From Bedellia somnulentella (taxonomy: Eukaryota > Arthropoda > Insecta > Lepidoptera > Bedelliidae): a stretch of DNA of 64,000 nt. Positions 1 through 11,286 of the stretch are shown piece after piece (positions within the stretch are counted from its first letter, which is position 1; each line of letters opens with the position of its first letter). The position numbers and the translations under genes were made by a program. The stretch is from contig OY755174.1 of NCBI GenBank assembly GCA_963576735.1, positions 11,160,001-11,224,000 of the forward strand, given 5' to 3'. A model generated the notes under the pieces. It saw only the letters and a program-made list of their open reading frames with translations. It did not search any database and was not told the DNA's origin.

Positions 1-293
1 TTATGACTGAAGATATCTCACATAACAGGGCTAAACTACAAGGGGAATAACAATTATATACAAGAAGTTTCTTGAATGCATACACAATTACCAGTGTTTG
101 TATTATTCCGGTAAAGTGGATGAAAATGATTTATTGGTAACATTAAATTATTTTCTGCAAAGCATACTTTTTTGAAAATTATATTAATTTACGCGTTTTA
201 AAATTTACAGATTTATTAAACTTATACATATCTTGAACCATTAATTTAAAATTCAACAACTGTATAAAATTAACAAGTGCGATGGGGCCCTTC
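1..293. other. AT-rich sequence without a recognised feature
   Basis: No convincing exon, repeat family or RNA gene was seen here. Homology to the distal arm at 15.8 kb begins only at about 294. Confidence 0.5.
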
Positions 294-345
294 AGTTATT
301 ACAATTGGAGACAACAAAAAGCATTCCATTCCCGGGGTGATATAA

Positions 346-534
346 TATCCGACTAACAAGGCGAAGAGTACTAATTAAACCTGAAACTAGAACACAACTA
401 AGTAACTCGAATAGGTTTGAGCAACAATTCGAGGATTTTCGCCATAACTCGTCCGGTAGTTCTCCTACAGATTCGTTGACGGTAAAATTAAGCTTAGACA
501 AATGCGACCGACTAACTTTGCTTGTGCAATGGAG
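346..534 (+). other. Candidate exon conserved in both duplication arms
   Basis: This stretch is open in one frame, contains the peptide KPETRTQLSNSNRFEQQF, and ends at AG followed by GTAGC, a possible splice donor. The mirror copy at 15548-15744 on the minus strand keeps the frame and the same donor. In the compared core I see three silent and two replacement differences (Glu/Gln and Thr/Ala), which would fit coding constraint but is too few to prove it. The opposite-strand frames are also open but carry more replacements. I do not recognise the protein, and no partner exon was found. Confidence 0.25.
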
Positions 535-841
535 GTAGCCTCGCTGGTTACCTTAACGTGCCGCCCGGGGCTATGGTGCACTTCTCTCTAGATTAAGGTT
601 TACAAAACCGCATATTATCTAGCCAAGAAAACTAAATCACGTATTTACTCTCTCCAAGTGGTCATAAATTACTTGGAGCTCCACTGCAGAAGTCGAGCTT
701 CCTGAAAAGCGTTTGTATTTAGTATTTTCCTAAATTTCATCTTAGAAAAACGGCAAAATGAGCTTACTCTTTTTTTAACTGACAGGCAGAAGGGATGGTT
801 TATTTAGATTGTAAGTAAGTCAATATTTTGCATACCAGTTG

Positions 842-957
842 TGTACATGTATGCATGCATATAATCCCTTATAGAGGTAGCTAACTAGTGCTTAAAAAGA
901 GAAATTTTAGATTCTTAAGCTCTGGCTACCCTTTTTGGGAGATTATAGTCATGGGCA
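842..957. repeat. Two short B-family 3' fragments in opposite orientation
   Basis: Positions 842-900 resemble the minus-strand end of family B (GCATGCATATAATCCC) and correspond to 14273-14330 in the other arm. Positions 905-957 read TTAAGCTCTGGCTACCC in the plus orientation, the conserved 3' segment of the family. Confidence 0.5.
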
Positions 958-988
958 AAGGTATAGGGAATTAGCACATATAAATATA

Positions 989-1190
989 CATAACATAACA
1001 TAACATAAACGTTCACGCCGAATATCCCCGAAGGGGTTGGCAGAGGTACTAATACTTCTGAACATCATGTGACTTTGTCACCTGGTGTTCAGAGTACCCA
1101 CGAATATAATTTAGTTTTATCAGCAAGATTCAAACCCGCGACCTCTGGACCCAGACCCCAATTCACATAACCACTAGGGCGCGGACCACG
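989..1190 (-). repeat. A-type SINE with a variant tRNA head
   Basis: Read on the minus strand, it begins with a tRNA-like head (box A region CCCTAGTGGTTATG, box B GGGTTTGAATCTT). It then runs into the last third of family A and ends in a CATAA repeat, seen on the plus strand as CATAACATAACATAAAC. The head differs from the two heads used by the other A copies in the window. Confidence 0.75.
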
Positions 1191-2083
1191 ACAAATCTAA
1201 TCCATGTACAAATAATTCCACTATACCACAAACAATTTTATTTTTCATTTTCATTTTATATTTAAGGAAAACTTACACCTAATAATAGTTGAACAGCAAC
1301 TGAAAAGTCTAATTAAAAGCCAATTATGAGTTTTCACTGATACAATAATATAATATAATACATTACTACTATACCCACTATTCTTTGAAAGCACACCGCA
1401 CTGAACTAATATTATGAAATGTTTCCAACACCAACTTTAAAACTTAGTTATCCTGAGAAACAATTGTAAATCTTGCACCGAGGACCAAGTGTGTGTGTAG
1501 CTATATAATTAAGAAGTGTCGGACTCACGTGACCTAGATCGATTTCCCACTCAACAGTGTTCGCTTAGGAGCTTGGCCGCTCGTTCCCACCTCTTCCAAC
1601 AAGTTCATAAACATTAATTAAATCCTTACAGTGCTCGATTCCAGACGTGAACTCTTACAGATTGATTACGAGTAAGGAAACACCATTTGTTTGCTATTTT
1701 ACGTCGGAAAATTTCTTAAAATTAATTAGTGAGGTTCGTGTTCATAGTTTAAACCTTGCTGGAGATCGGGTCGCACGTACACGCAGGTATTCCCTTTTGC
1801 GTATTTTTTATGATAGAGACTTTGAACAATAAAAAAATTACCAACTAATCAAAAAAATTCAGTTGAACAGTCATGTAGGTAGAAGTGAACGATAAAACAT
1901 TTGTTCGTATCCTTTGTTACTTGTTCATATGAATAAAGTTTTTTTTAACCCACGAATAATCGGTGCTGATAAAAACTAGATGCTAGATAACATACATTAT
2001 TTATTTGTCACTCAATATTTTAATTCCTTTTTTATTCTCCTAGTATGCGAGTGAGTTCGCCGTCTAGCGGTCGCCACAATTCC
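1191..2083. other. Arm sequence and AT-rich spacer, no gene identified
   Basis: Up to 1764 this is duplication-arm sequence with a CACGTG E-box at about 1527 and a well-conserved block at 1440-1670. Beyond 1764 homology to the other arm stops and only AT-rich sequence is visible. Confidence 0.5.
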
Positions 2084-2135
2084 TTGGCTCTGGCTACCCC
2101 TTCTAGGGAATTATAGCCGTGAGTATATATATGTG
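2084..2135 (+). repeat. B-family 3' fragment
   Basis: TTGGCTCTGGCTACCCCTTC followed by the GCCGTGAGTATATATATG tail is the conserved 3' end of family B; the 5' part is missing. Confidence 0.65.
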
Positions 2136-2238
2136 TATATTCTTAAAGTAAAAACTATTTGACTTAATATCATTCTTTCCTAAACAAATAAATAACAATC
2201 ATTTTACTGCAATCGTTATTATAGCATACATACACACG

Positions 2239-2606
2239 ACATGATAGTCCAGTGGATAGAACACCCGCCCGAAAAACAGAAGGGCGTGAGTTCCAATCCT
2301 GGGTCGGGCCTACACCAATTTGTCTTTTCTAAAGTCATATGTGTGGTTAATTTATCATGGTTGTTAACGGTGAGGGAAAACATCGTGAGGAAACCCACAT
2401 GGCTGAGTTGTACTTAGTCATGTGACAGTGTATTCGTACAAAACGGCGATAGGCCTGCCCCCTATCACGTGAGTACACTGTCTAAGCAAAACGTGGGTAC
2501 CTTTCTCTGGACACTAGATGGCGCTGCCATGTGAGTTCAGAAGTATTGGTACCTCTGCCAACCCCTTCGGGGAAAAACTGCGTGAACGTTTATGTTTATG
2601 TTATTA
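2239..2606 (+). repeat. Full-length A-type SINE
   Basis: The head carries a pol III box A (TAGTCCAGTGG) and box B (GAGTTCCAATCC) about 40 bp apart, followed by the A-family body and a TTATG-type tail. It is about 365 bp long. The tail directly abuts the tail of a minus-strand B element. Confidence 0.85.
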
Positions 2607-2856
2607 TATATACATACACATACTCGCGGCCATAATGACCAAAACAGGGGTAGGGTAGCCAGAGCTTTTGAGCTATAAACTCTTCAGCCACAATTGAAAG
2701 TTGATAGGGGACAAGATGGTAAATATAAAGTATCGTCGGTGATGGGTCTCCAACCGCATCGCCCAAAAACCACTTAAAAAAGCCCCATGCCCTTAGCCGC
2801 CTCTTACGACACCCGTGGGTAAAAAGGGTTAGTGACATTATATGCCGGCACTACAC
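2607..2856 (-). repeat. B-family element, near full length
   Basis: The tail end (ATACATACACATACTC) lies at the left and the 5' end (GCCGGCACTACAC) at the right, so it is inverted. An 80-residue open frame on the minus strand contains THGCRKRRLRAWG; the same peptide recurs in other copies because the repeat is the same, and it is not evidence of a gene. Confidence 0.8.
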
Positions 2857-2920
2857 ATCTATATGATGATTAAATGAATTTATCTAAGCTAAATTCTATA
2901 GGAAATTCATTTATTAATAA

Positions 2921-3286
2921 CATGACATAAACATAAACGTTCACGCCGAATATCCCCGAAGGGGTTGGCAGAGGTACTAATACTTCTGAACATCACGTGA
3001 CTTTGTCACCTGGTGTTCAGAGTACCCACGTTTTGCATGGACAGTGTACTCACGTGATAGGGGGCAGGCCTATCGCCGTTTTGTACGAATACACTGTCAC
3101 ATGACTAAGTACAACTCAGACATGTGGGTTTCCTCAAGATGTTTTCCCTCACCGTTAACAACCACTATAAATTAACCACACATATGTTTTTAGAAAAGAC
3201 AAATTGGTGTAGGCCCGAGCCGGGATTTGAACACTAGTCGTTTGCACGATAATAATTGGTGTTCTACCTATTGAGCTATCACGGTT
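2921..3286 (-). repeat. A-type SINE with second tRNA head type
   Basis: This is an inverted full-length A copy whose head reads GATAGCTCAATAGGTAGAAC with box B GTGTTCAAATCCC, a different tRNA-like head from the 2239 copy joined to the same body. The tail is CATGACATAAACATAAACG on the plus strand. Confidence 0.85.
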
Positions 3287-4659
3287 GGTTATCATTTATT
3301 CAATGTGTACATAATCATAAGTAGTAGTCATTTTATCTTACTATTTTGACCATTTATACTTATACAAGCGATCCGTCCCGGCTTCTCGCGGCTGCTACTA
3401 CTACTTACCTGATCTCCCGGGAGTATAAATTTAAAATTATGAAATCATAATATATACGTATTGATTATATTTTTTTGACAAAATGGACAATAATTCCTTA
3501 TTAGGTTAGTTCATAGACGGATAGACAGACGAAAGAAGAAATAATAATTAATGAACAAATATTTGCTATATATTTAACTAAATTCAAATTTTCATGTAGT
3601 AGAAGATGTAAAACTTGCATAGTCCAATATTTGAACTTCAATTAAACTACCTTTGTTAGCAGAATGCAAGTTGAATTTGTAGACGAAACACCATCGCAAT
3701 TTAGTAAGTAGTTGGAGAGACTAGTTAAGAGCCTCATTGAGTCACTATTAGTTTTCGACTTAATCAACTGTGAACAGAAGAGGAAGCCATTAACTTAACA
3801 TATAGAGCTATGTCCTGCATTGTAATGACGGTTGGCTTACTCGACCATCAGATTAATCCCGTCAATATATCTGATGCCATTGAATGTCTCAAAGCAAACT
3901 TCTCGAGACCTATTCATGTGCACGAACGATGAGTAATGTACTAATGGCGCAAAATGAATGAAACAGTTCCAATATTTTGGAACTCTATGCTTAAAAGTTA
4001 TTTCAAATGCTGCCTTCATTTTTTATTATTCCAGAGCTTCATTTCTATTACAACTCGTTTCGATTAATTTTTAAATGAGCATCGACTCAAAATATAGAAG
4101 TAAAGAATATATTTTTATTTTATGTAATATTATGCAATACTGTGAACTTTTTAGTCCAATTCACCGCATTATTTTATAACTATACGAAAGGTCACAATTC
4201 AATGTCAATGCAATGTTCAAAATTGTGCCCCATGTGACAGAATCCGTCGTGTATTAAAAAAGTTTCTGCCTAATCTGTAGACAATTTAATTCATCAACAT
4301 CCGTTTTAGTTCAGAGAGCTAATTGTTTTTTCTCTAGTCACGTACAAACTTTACACACAAACATATCCATTTCAGCATTGAAGTACTTCTGCCAGCGCTT
4401 TTGCGAACGAAATAAAATTGTAAAAAATCGCTTTGAACGTACTAGATTCTCTTTGTTTCGGTTGTTTACCAGATATGATACAGCGGAAATCAAAGGTGCA
4501 TACGGGTTTGTTGAAAGTAGACTTGTTGACTGTACTGTAAAAACTCTGTTTGGAATGCAAATTACTACATAGAAAAAATCGTTACTATAAGGCTAAAAAC
4601 TTACAGAAATTAACATCACTGTCAGTTAATTCGCTTTTAGGGAGTAAATAAATAAAGAC
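3287..4659. other. No gene recognised
   Basis: AT-rich sequence with only short open frames (60-64 codons) that overlap on both strands at 4372-4572. No splice-supported exon or known repeat was identified. Confidence 0.45.
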
Positions 4660-4895
4660 AAATGTGGATGGTAATGTTAGTAGAGAACGGCCTCGGAGGA
4701 CACATTTGGACCATATAGCGAGTATGCTCAAAAAGGCAGGTGTCCGAAGTATGAAGAATAAAAGAGCATGCATAATTAATGATGATTAATGGATGTAAAC
4801 GAAGCTAGAGAGGTATGTCAGGATCGTACAAAGTGGCGATCGATAGTCTCTGCCTACCCCAACGGGAACTAATGGCGTGAGTTATGTATGTATAA
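4660..4895 (+). mobile_element. C-family non-LTR retrotransposon 3' end, broken
   Basis: The plus strand reads as the carboxy end of a non-LTR retrotransposon polyprotein: RERPRRTHLDHI, then after a small frame break near 4785 REVCQDRTKWRSIVSAYPNG and a stop. A short 3' UTR and a TATGTATG-type tail follow. The copy is 5'-truncated and frame-broken, so it is inactive. The tail resembles RTE-like elements, but the clade is not certain. Confidence 0.7.
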
Positions 4896-6030
4896 ATAAA
4901 GACATAATATTTAAGTTCCATTCTACTCATAAGTAGACCATGTTAAATATATATCCATCCCTTCATCTCCAAAATACCAAGGGACTCAAATACAAAATAA
5001 CAAAGTGTGTTTTACGGGGATAAGCTTCACAAACGGACAGCTTTCAATTCACCAGCGGGCGGTGCTATCGTTAACAACCACAAAAACCATTCCCAAATCT
5101 CACATACTTTGCTTGAGAAATGGTTGCTACAGATTTGTACCTTCGATATTGCGGAGAAACAGCCGTTTATTATCATGCAGTAGGCGGCCGTCTCTAAGAT
5201 ATATAAGTATCTACCATTGATAATATTGTAGAAGAGTTTTTCAAATTAGTTTTCTGGTTCTGGAAACTTAGTTATTACGATGAAACAAACCTCTTACTAA
5301 TATTAGGAATACATTCATTTATCTATATTGTTCGTTTTAAAGCTGACAGCTGAAAATATAACACATAAATTCATGAAAAAGTAATGAACATTTTTCAGTA
5401 AACCAGCGCGGGCAAAGCACGTTAAATGAAATTTGCGTATACCTCATTCTCGTATGAGCCAATCTCCTACTTCCTCTCTGTTAAGCTTATTTCAGAATTG
5501 CCTCAAGTAAATATTTTCCGGGCGCAAATAGATTGCATTTGCATTTTAGGGTTATAAGACGGGCAATAACGATATCCCCATACCCGGGACAAGTACGCGT
5601 TATTGAATATTTGTAAGATAGACTGAGCACACAGACACGAGTCTCACCCTATTTCGGTTTATAAATCGTTTAGTAAATATTCGGAATGTTTTGCTCGACT
5701 GCAAAGAGGAAGAGATTACTTTTAAACTCACGCCGATGTTTGTTCTCATGTTAGCTGCGCGTGTATTTGTGTGAATATAACATCCTATACCTTTTGAATA
5801 GTATAAAACTATTATGAGTTCTTTTAGACATACATCGTATCGGACAAAAGGTGTAACAATGTTGTTTCTATTGATTATTTAGAATTTGAGATGAACCCAC
5901 ACACACATTAATATTATTCTATATTTACACAAAATAAACAGGTTATCAAAATGGCAGAAATAATTAAATTAGATAGTTAAGTAAAGATTATTGAAAATTG
6001 TAATAAAAAACGTACATGACGGACAGATAT
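4896..6030. other. No gene recognised
   Basis: Ordinary AT-rich sequence. No family could be assigned, and the 71-codon frame at 5005 has no supporting features. Confidence 0.45.
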
Positions 6031-6282
6031 GTACATACATACATATACTCACGGCTATTAATCCCTAGAAGGGGTAGCCAGAGCTTCGAAATAAGACATT
6101 TCTCAGCCACTTCACTTTTGGAAGATGAGTGGGGAACAGATGGTAAAATAAATGTTATTGGTGATGGGTCTCCAACCGCATCGCCCAAAAATCCCTTAAA
6201 AAGCTCCAATATCCTTAGTCGCCTCTTACGTACACTCACGGATAGAAATGGGGTAGTGCTATTCTAAGCCGACACTACACAG
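6031..6282 (-). repeat. B-family element, near full length
   Basis: Inverted copy with the tail (ACATACATACATATACTCACGG) at the left and GCCGACACTACACAGC at the right. It is head to head with the plus copy at 6367, with 84 bp between, so the pair forms an inverted repeat. Confidence 0.85.
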
Positions 6283-6366
6283 CAAGACAGATATGTTTCC
6301 TGATCAAATTGACGACTTAAAAAATAAGAAAGAAATAATTTGCTGCTTAGAATACCACAACCGTAT

Positions 6367-6590
6367 TTTTTCCTATGGGTGCTAGTAAGAGGCGACTAAA
6401 GAAATTGGGGCCGCAAGAGTAAATTAATGTACCAGGGCTTTTGTAACTTCTTTTTGGGCGACACGGCTGGATACTGACCTTTATTTTACGATAATTATCT
6501 CCCCTTCAAAAATATCTGAAGAATTTTGAATTAAGCAGCTCTGGCTACCACTTCTCGGTATTCATAGCCTTCAGTATATGTATGTGTGTA
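6367..6590 (+). repeat. B-family element, diverged
   Basis: Plus-oriented, starting at a degraded CCTATGGGTGCTAGTAAGAGG and ending TTCAGTATATGTATGTGTG. It is more diverged than its inverted neighbour. Confidence 0.7.
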
Positions 6591-7185
6591 AAATAGAAAT
6601 TTGACTCAAGACAGTGGATTATTATATAGATCCGGCTTTAGTTTATGAAGCTACTCTTTCTCTAGAAAAATATGAGCATAAGATTCTTTTGTTTCAAAGT
6701 TAAGACGAAGAGTGCTCAGAGAGCATGTGCTTTCAAAGAGCTTTGGCACGTTAAATGTGAGGATATGTTTCATTTTTCAATGCTTGCGTGATATGAAACT
6801 TTGGACACTCATAATATATCTTGATATTTTTGTGTCTTATCTCAATTTCAAAGCGCATATTCTAGAGCAAACTCCTAGGCGTCGCATCGCTTCAAAAAAC
6901 CGAAATTTGCCAGGTTTCGCTTATCGTTGCCTTGAAAGGTACAAGTGATGTAGGGGTAAAATCCATGCAATTAGTTCCAGTTTCCAACATTTCTCAACAT
7001 AGACGTTAGTCTGGCTGGTCTAAGATCTTAGCTTTTATTTTATTACTCCTGATTTAAGAAATAAAGGGCTACATAACTTTTTAAGCCCGATTGCGTCATT
7101 CTAAATAAATAATAATATTGATTATGCTATCAATCGTATACAACTAATATCGTTATACTAATATTGCTTTTCGTATAAATGCTGC
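6591..7185. other. No gene recognised
   Basis: A 78-codon frame at 6712-6948 has no recognisable motif or splice context. Confidence 0.45.
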
Positions 7186-7410
7186 GTAGTGTCGGCTTAG
7201 AATAGCACTACCCCATTTCTTCCGGTGGGTATTGGGGCTTTTTAAGGGATTTTCGGGCGATGCGGTTGGAGACCCATCACCAACAACCTTTATTTTACCA
7301 TCTTTTCTCCACCCCACTTCCAAAAGTGGCTAAGGAATTTCTAATTCCTTAGCTCTGGCTACCCCTTCTAGGGATTTATAGCCGTGAGTATATGTATGTA
7401 TGTATGATCT
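7186..7410 (+). repeat. B-family element
   Basis: Plus-oriented from TAGTGTCGGCTTAGAATAGC to the ATGTATGTATGTATG tail, missing about 15 bp near the start. The tail abuts the (TAA)n end of the LINE copy at 7412. Confidence 0.85.
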
Positions 7411-7411
7411 T

Positions 7412-8522
7412 TATAATAATAAATAATAATAATAAAACTCTTTATTGCACATTACAAAATAAAAACAACAATTACAAATAAGATCGGTATAAAAGCCAAA
7501 GTACAACTGGCGGTCTTATCACTAAGAGCGATCTCTTCCAGACAACCCATTAATGGAAAGATTTGCTGGATTAAAAACATGTTCGGTAGATGTTCAATAA
7601 ATTAAACTGATTTGCTTAAAAACTAAAAATTATTCATCAAACTATTATCTATCTATTTTAAGTATTACTAAATATTTATTAAGTTCTAATACACTTACAG
7701 ATACAGATAGTATTCCATAAAATAAATAATATTCAATAAATACAATACATAAGCAATATATATAAAGATTTTTAAATAAAATACATATATACATTTTACG
7801 ACATAATATATAATAGAATATATAAACTTTTGTATGCAACACAAATAATATTATAATGATCCGGAGAGGAAGTGTTTTTTTACCATTTTCTTGAAAATAG
7901 GGAGAGACTTGGCTAATCGCACCTCTACAGGAAGACCGTTCCATAGTTGTACAGCCTGGACGGTAAAGGAGGAACTGTAAAAATTGGTGGAATGGGAAGG
8001 GGTACTCAACAAAAGATTGTGGTAAGAACGCAGATTGAGGTCATGTGAAGAGTGAAGGAATTGGAAACGCTCTTTAAGGTAGGAGGGGGTGGCAGGATTA
8101 AACAAGATAGAGTACAGGAGAGACAGAGTATGTGCATTCCGGCGGAGACGAATTGGAAGCCACTGAAGTTTATTGCGATACGCAGAGACATGGTCATATT
8201 TACGCAGTCCGATAATAAATCTAATACATAAGTTTTGTAAGCGCTCAAGTTTGTTCAGTTGATCTTCAGTTAGATCGAGATAGCAGGTGTCAGCATAATC
8301 AAGAATAGGTAGTAGAAGAGATTGGGCTAACGCAGTTTTGGTAGCAGTAGGGAGAAAGTTACGTAGCCTCCTGAGGGACCCTGCTGACGCAAACAGCCTC
8401 CGGCTTACTAATTCCAGTTGCGGTACCCAAGATAAGGTGCTATCTATCATCACACCAAGGTTTTTTACAGCAGCGCTGAAAGGAATGGATGTGCCATCAA
8501 ATAAAACAGGCATTATTATATA
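7412..8522 (-). mobile_element. 5'-truncated CR1/Jockey-like LINE with intact C-terminal frame
   Basis: On the minus strand an uninterrupted reading frame (8513 to 7851) is followed by about 440 bp of 3' UTR and a terminal (TTA)n tail at 7412-7432. Two shorter copies of the same 3' UTR occur at 19905-20402 and 56929-57090, recognised by CTCTTTATTGCACAT and GCGATCTCTTCCAGACAAC. The 5' truncation is typical of target-primed reverse transcription. No target-site duplication could be fixed by eye. Confidence 0.8.
7851..8513 (-). CDS. LINE reverse transcriptase C-terminal part (220 residues)
   Basis: This is the C-terminal end of a non-LTR retrotransposon reverse transcriptase, beyond the catalytic palm. 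Visible family features are the segment VKNLGVMIDSTLSW near the start, LPILDYADTCY around residues 68-78, and KLQWLPIRLRR around residues 113-123. These are characteristic of the thumb and connection region in the CR1/Jockey group. The catalytic YADD motif would lie upstream and is missing, so the fragment cannot work by itself. The first Met is simply the first Met after truncation. The frame is uninterrupted over 660 bp, suggesting a fairly young insertion. Confidence 0.75.
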   Translation of the reverse strand: MPVLFDGTSIPFSAAVKNLGVMIDSTLSWVPQLELVSRRLFASAGSLRRLRNFLPTATKTALAQSLLLPILDYADTCYLDLTEDQLNKLERLQNLCIRFIIGLRKYDHVSAYRNKLQWLPIRLRRNAHTLSLLYSILFNPATPSYLKERFQFLHSSHDLNLRSYHNLLLSTPSHSTNFYSSSFTVQAVQLWNGLPVEVRLAKSLPIFKKMVKKHFLSGSL

Positions 8523-8747
8523 TTATTAGGCATAATTTATATATTCTTCTACACTCAAATCTAAAATTTTATCCCCTATATTATTTATGTGAACATAGGT
8601 TATTTCATATTTCGTTAGAGTAGTTCGTAATTGATCAGAAAGCCGCGCGAAAAAGAGAATCATTTTCATAAATGATAAAATTTGTTTTGGAATATGGTTT
8701 GGAAATGAGTCTGGTGATTGACAACTTTCTCTTACCTTCTAAAAGCG

Positions 8748-9117
8748 GCATGATAGTCCAGTGGGTAGAACACCCGCCCGAAAACAGAAGGGCGTGTGTT
8801 CCAATCCTGGGTCGGGCCTACACCAATTTGTCTTTTCTAAAGTCATATGAGTGGTTAATTTATCATGGTTGTTAACGGTGAGGGAAAACATCGTGAGGAA
8901 ACCCACATGGCTGAGTTGTACTTAGTCATGTGACAGTGTATTCGTACAAAACGGCGATAGGCCTGCCCCCTATCACGTGAGTACACTGTCTAAGCAAAAC
9001 GTGGGTACCTTCTCTGGACACTAGATGGCGCTGCCATGTGAGTTCAGAAGTATTGGTACCTCTGCCAACCCCTTCGGGGATAAACGGCGTGAACGTTTAT
9101 ATATATTATGTTATGTC
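8748..9117 (+). repeat. Full-length A-type SINE
   Basis: The head has TAGTCCAGTGGGTAGAACAC and box B GTGTTCCAATCC; the tail reads TATATATATTATGTTATG. It is very similar to the copies at 2239 and 43230. Confidence 0.85.
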
Positions 9118-11042
9118 TTACCTTCTATTAGTTGGTAAAAGGTCTGGCAAAATTTCGCATCAAAGCTCTAACTACAAAGGTGTAAGGTTGGATAATCCCC
9201 GCAGGGTCCAAAATATGTATGATTAATATCATATTCGGTATGCTGCGCTGTCGTGCAAGTAATTTGTATCTGCACTGATGCTGCATTGTAATATATATTA
9301 CCTACCTATACTCGCTGCTATAAACACTAGCCTAAAACTAAAAATTACAGTTTCACACTTTTTTAGAAGTTATTCCGGGTAAAGATAGTGAAACTAAAAT
9401 AAAACAACTAGTTAAATACCTTTTATCTTATAGAGAAGGAGTAGCGCTATTTACAAGATACAGTAAATATTTTCCGTATTTCACTCTTTTTTTATAGATG
9501 AAGGGACGGACATGTTGGAAAACAATACAAAACATATTTACATTCAATGTTTTAATGACAAACTATTTCAGTGTTTACTAAGAGTTTTACCTACTAGTCT
9601 AAATAAAACTAAAATGTGGGGAAAAGTTTGATAATAATAAACATTGAACTATTTCCTATTGTTGTTTTCAAACCGTTCGTGCTATAACTTGATCAAGTTA
9701 ATTTTAATTTCCGCTGCCTCGATGCAAAAGTGGCAAAGAAGTTTGCTTCTTCAGAGTTATCAAAGTTCCCATAAAATTCATCGACGTTAGCTTATCTCCC
9801 AGCCAAGATCGATTTCTTTAAGTTTCAAAGTCGGTAGTTGGACAGACAGCGTCAATTTTAAACTGTAATACGGGAGCTCCTTTCCTTTGAGGCTCTTTCA
9901 CGCTACACTCCTCACTTGAATTATTCATATTGGCGGCAAATATCTATGATATAGGTCGTAGGTGTAAGGACCGTTTCCTAGAATCGCTCGAAGCTTTCAA
10001 TTGGCAACGTTCCGCTTTGATTATATAAACTTGTGTTTAGAGTCTCAAAGCAACCTGATTGATTAAATTTTGTTACTTAGAGAAAACCCTTGATAGTAAC
10101 GGTCAATTAAGCATTGGTTGCTTTCTTATGTAGTGTCTTCTATCGTTTTAGAATCTTACAGAGATTTTAAAGCTATAAATAAATCAAGAAATTAAAAACT
10201 TATTCAATAAAAATATGTGAATCGTTTATACGTCAGATCTCAAACCTTTTTAGGGAGCTTGAAGACAATATTAAAAAAGGGGCAATACCCTTAGAGTTGG
10301 TCATCTCATGAGACACCCGCGCAAAACAATCAGGGCATTGTATTTATATCACAAGCGCCGTATTTAACTAAAACCAAATAATTACATAAAATTTACTGTG
10401 ATACTACTAGAGAGAGTGTGGGCATAATGATGAAGAGGGTTAAAAGCTAACATCCGAAGTAGGTGCAACGCAGTGTGGAAAGAACACCATCAATCTTGAT
10501 AAAGGACGATGCGGAGTCCACTCGCCAACTCTTTCCTGCTTGCTAACGAGTTAGTGATAAATAGCTCAAATGTTTCTCATAAGAGTACGGTTCGTTTAAA
10601 TTGATTGGCCGAAATGTTGCTCGCTGAAATAAGCTGTGAAAAGCATCCGTGATTTACTTTGTAAGTACGTAATACGAGCTTTTAATCACTATACAGTTAA
10701 TTCAGTATCAATTTTTTTTTCCTATCCTAAATAATAATTAGTTATGCTTGGATTACTCATATTATATGAATATTAATATGAATATTATTATTATAAATAT
10801 TATTATTATTATTTAAATTTAAAAGTAATCAATAACATGGTAGCAGTAATTAAGTCAGAGAGGTCAATCTAAAACGCTAGGAAATAAACGGTGGGTTGGG
10901 GAGAAAGGATATTGTTCCATTTAGCCGGTTAATAATTCAACAATTTAATTTCCTTCGCGGTTGATTGGCTTGGCTGAAACAAGATACGGATACTAAATAC
11001 TTTGAATTGAATTAAATCTATATTAATAATTTCGTCACGGGG
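9118..11042. other. No gene recognised
   Basis: Nearly 2 kb of AT-rich sequence without long open frames or known repeats. Positions 10730-10820 are almost pure A/T with TTA runs. Confidence 0.5.
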
Positions 11043-11044
11043 TA

Positions 11045-11286
11045 CGGTAGACTCGATCGAAAGCTTACCTGAATAATAAAACAAAAAAAATAATTATTTT
11101 GAGTCGACAACGTCTATCTGCAAAATTCGGATTGTCGAGTATTTTGCTAAATTCTAATGGTGCTGACAGAAAAATTTCAGTCGCCATTTTAACTGACGCC
11201 CGATGACATAAAAGTTTCGTTTCATAATAATTTTCAATTGTTTCGTAAGGACACTTTTTCAAAGGAGGTTTCAATCGAGTCTACCG
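11045..11286. mobile_element. Mariner-like MITE, 242 bp with TA target duplication
   Basis: The left end reads TA-CGGTAGACTCGATCGAAA and the right end is its reverse complement with one mismatch (TTTCAATCGAGTCTACCG-TA). The flanking TA dinucleotides at 11043 and 11287 fit the TA duplication of Tc1/mariner elements. The interior has a 69-codon minus-strand frame with no transposase motif, so this is non-autonomous. Confidence 0.75.

Larger units (their letters stand above)
294..1764 (+). repeat. Left arm of a large inverted duplication
   Basis: This arm matches the reverse complement of 13108-15793. Positions 294-815 pair with 15272-15793, about 815-920 pair with 14262-14362, and 1371-1764 pair with 13108-13500. 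Over 1440-1670 I count only a few differences, while 300-740 shows roughly 3-8 percent difference plus small indels. The unmatched middle is explained by repeats inserted after duplication: an A-type SINE at 989-1190 here, and a LINE end plus B and C repeats in the other arm. The arms may be a duplicated genomic segment or two copies of one large element in opposite orientation. Confidence 0.85.

Noticed and set aside
2240..2320. tRNA gene candidates at A- and D-type SINE heads (also 3220-3286, 8748-8820, 18330-18402, 20200-20286, 32370-32470, 43232-43310)
   Set aside because: They have pol III box A and B, but the sequences do not form a proper cloverleaf and continue into repeat bodies with simple tails, so they are SINE promoters.
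2596..2838. Recurring peptide THGCRKRRLRAWG in several 60-83 codon frames (2596, 5988, 43789)
   Set aside because: All instances lie in B-family copies and follow from repeat identity. Frames are broken differently in each copy.
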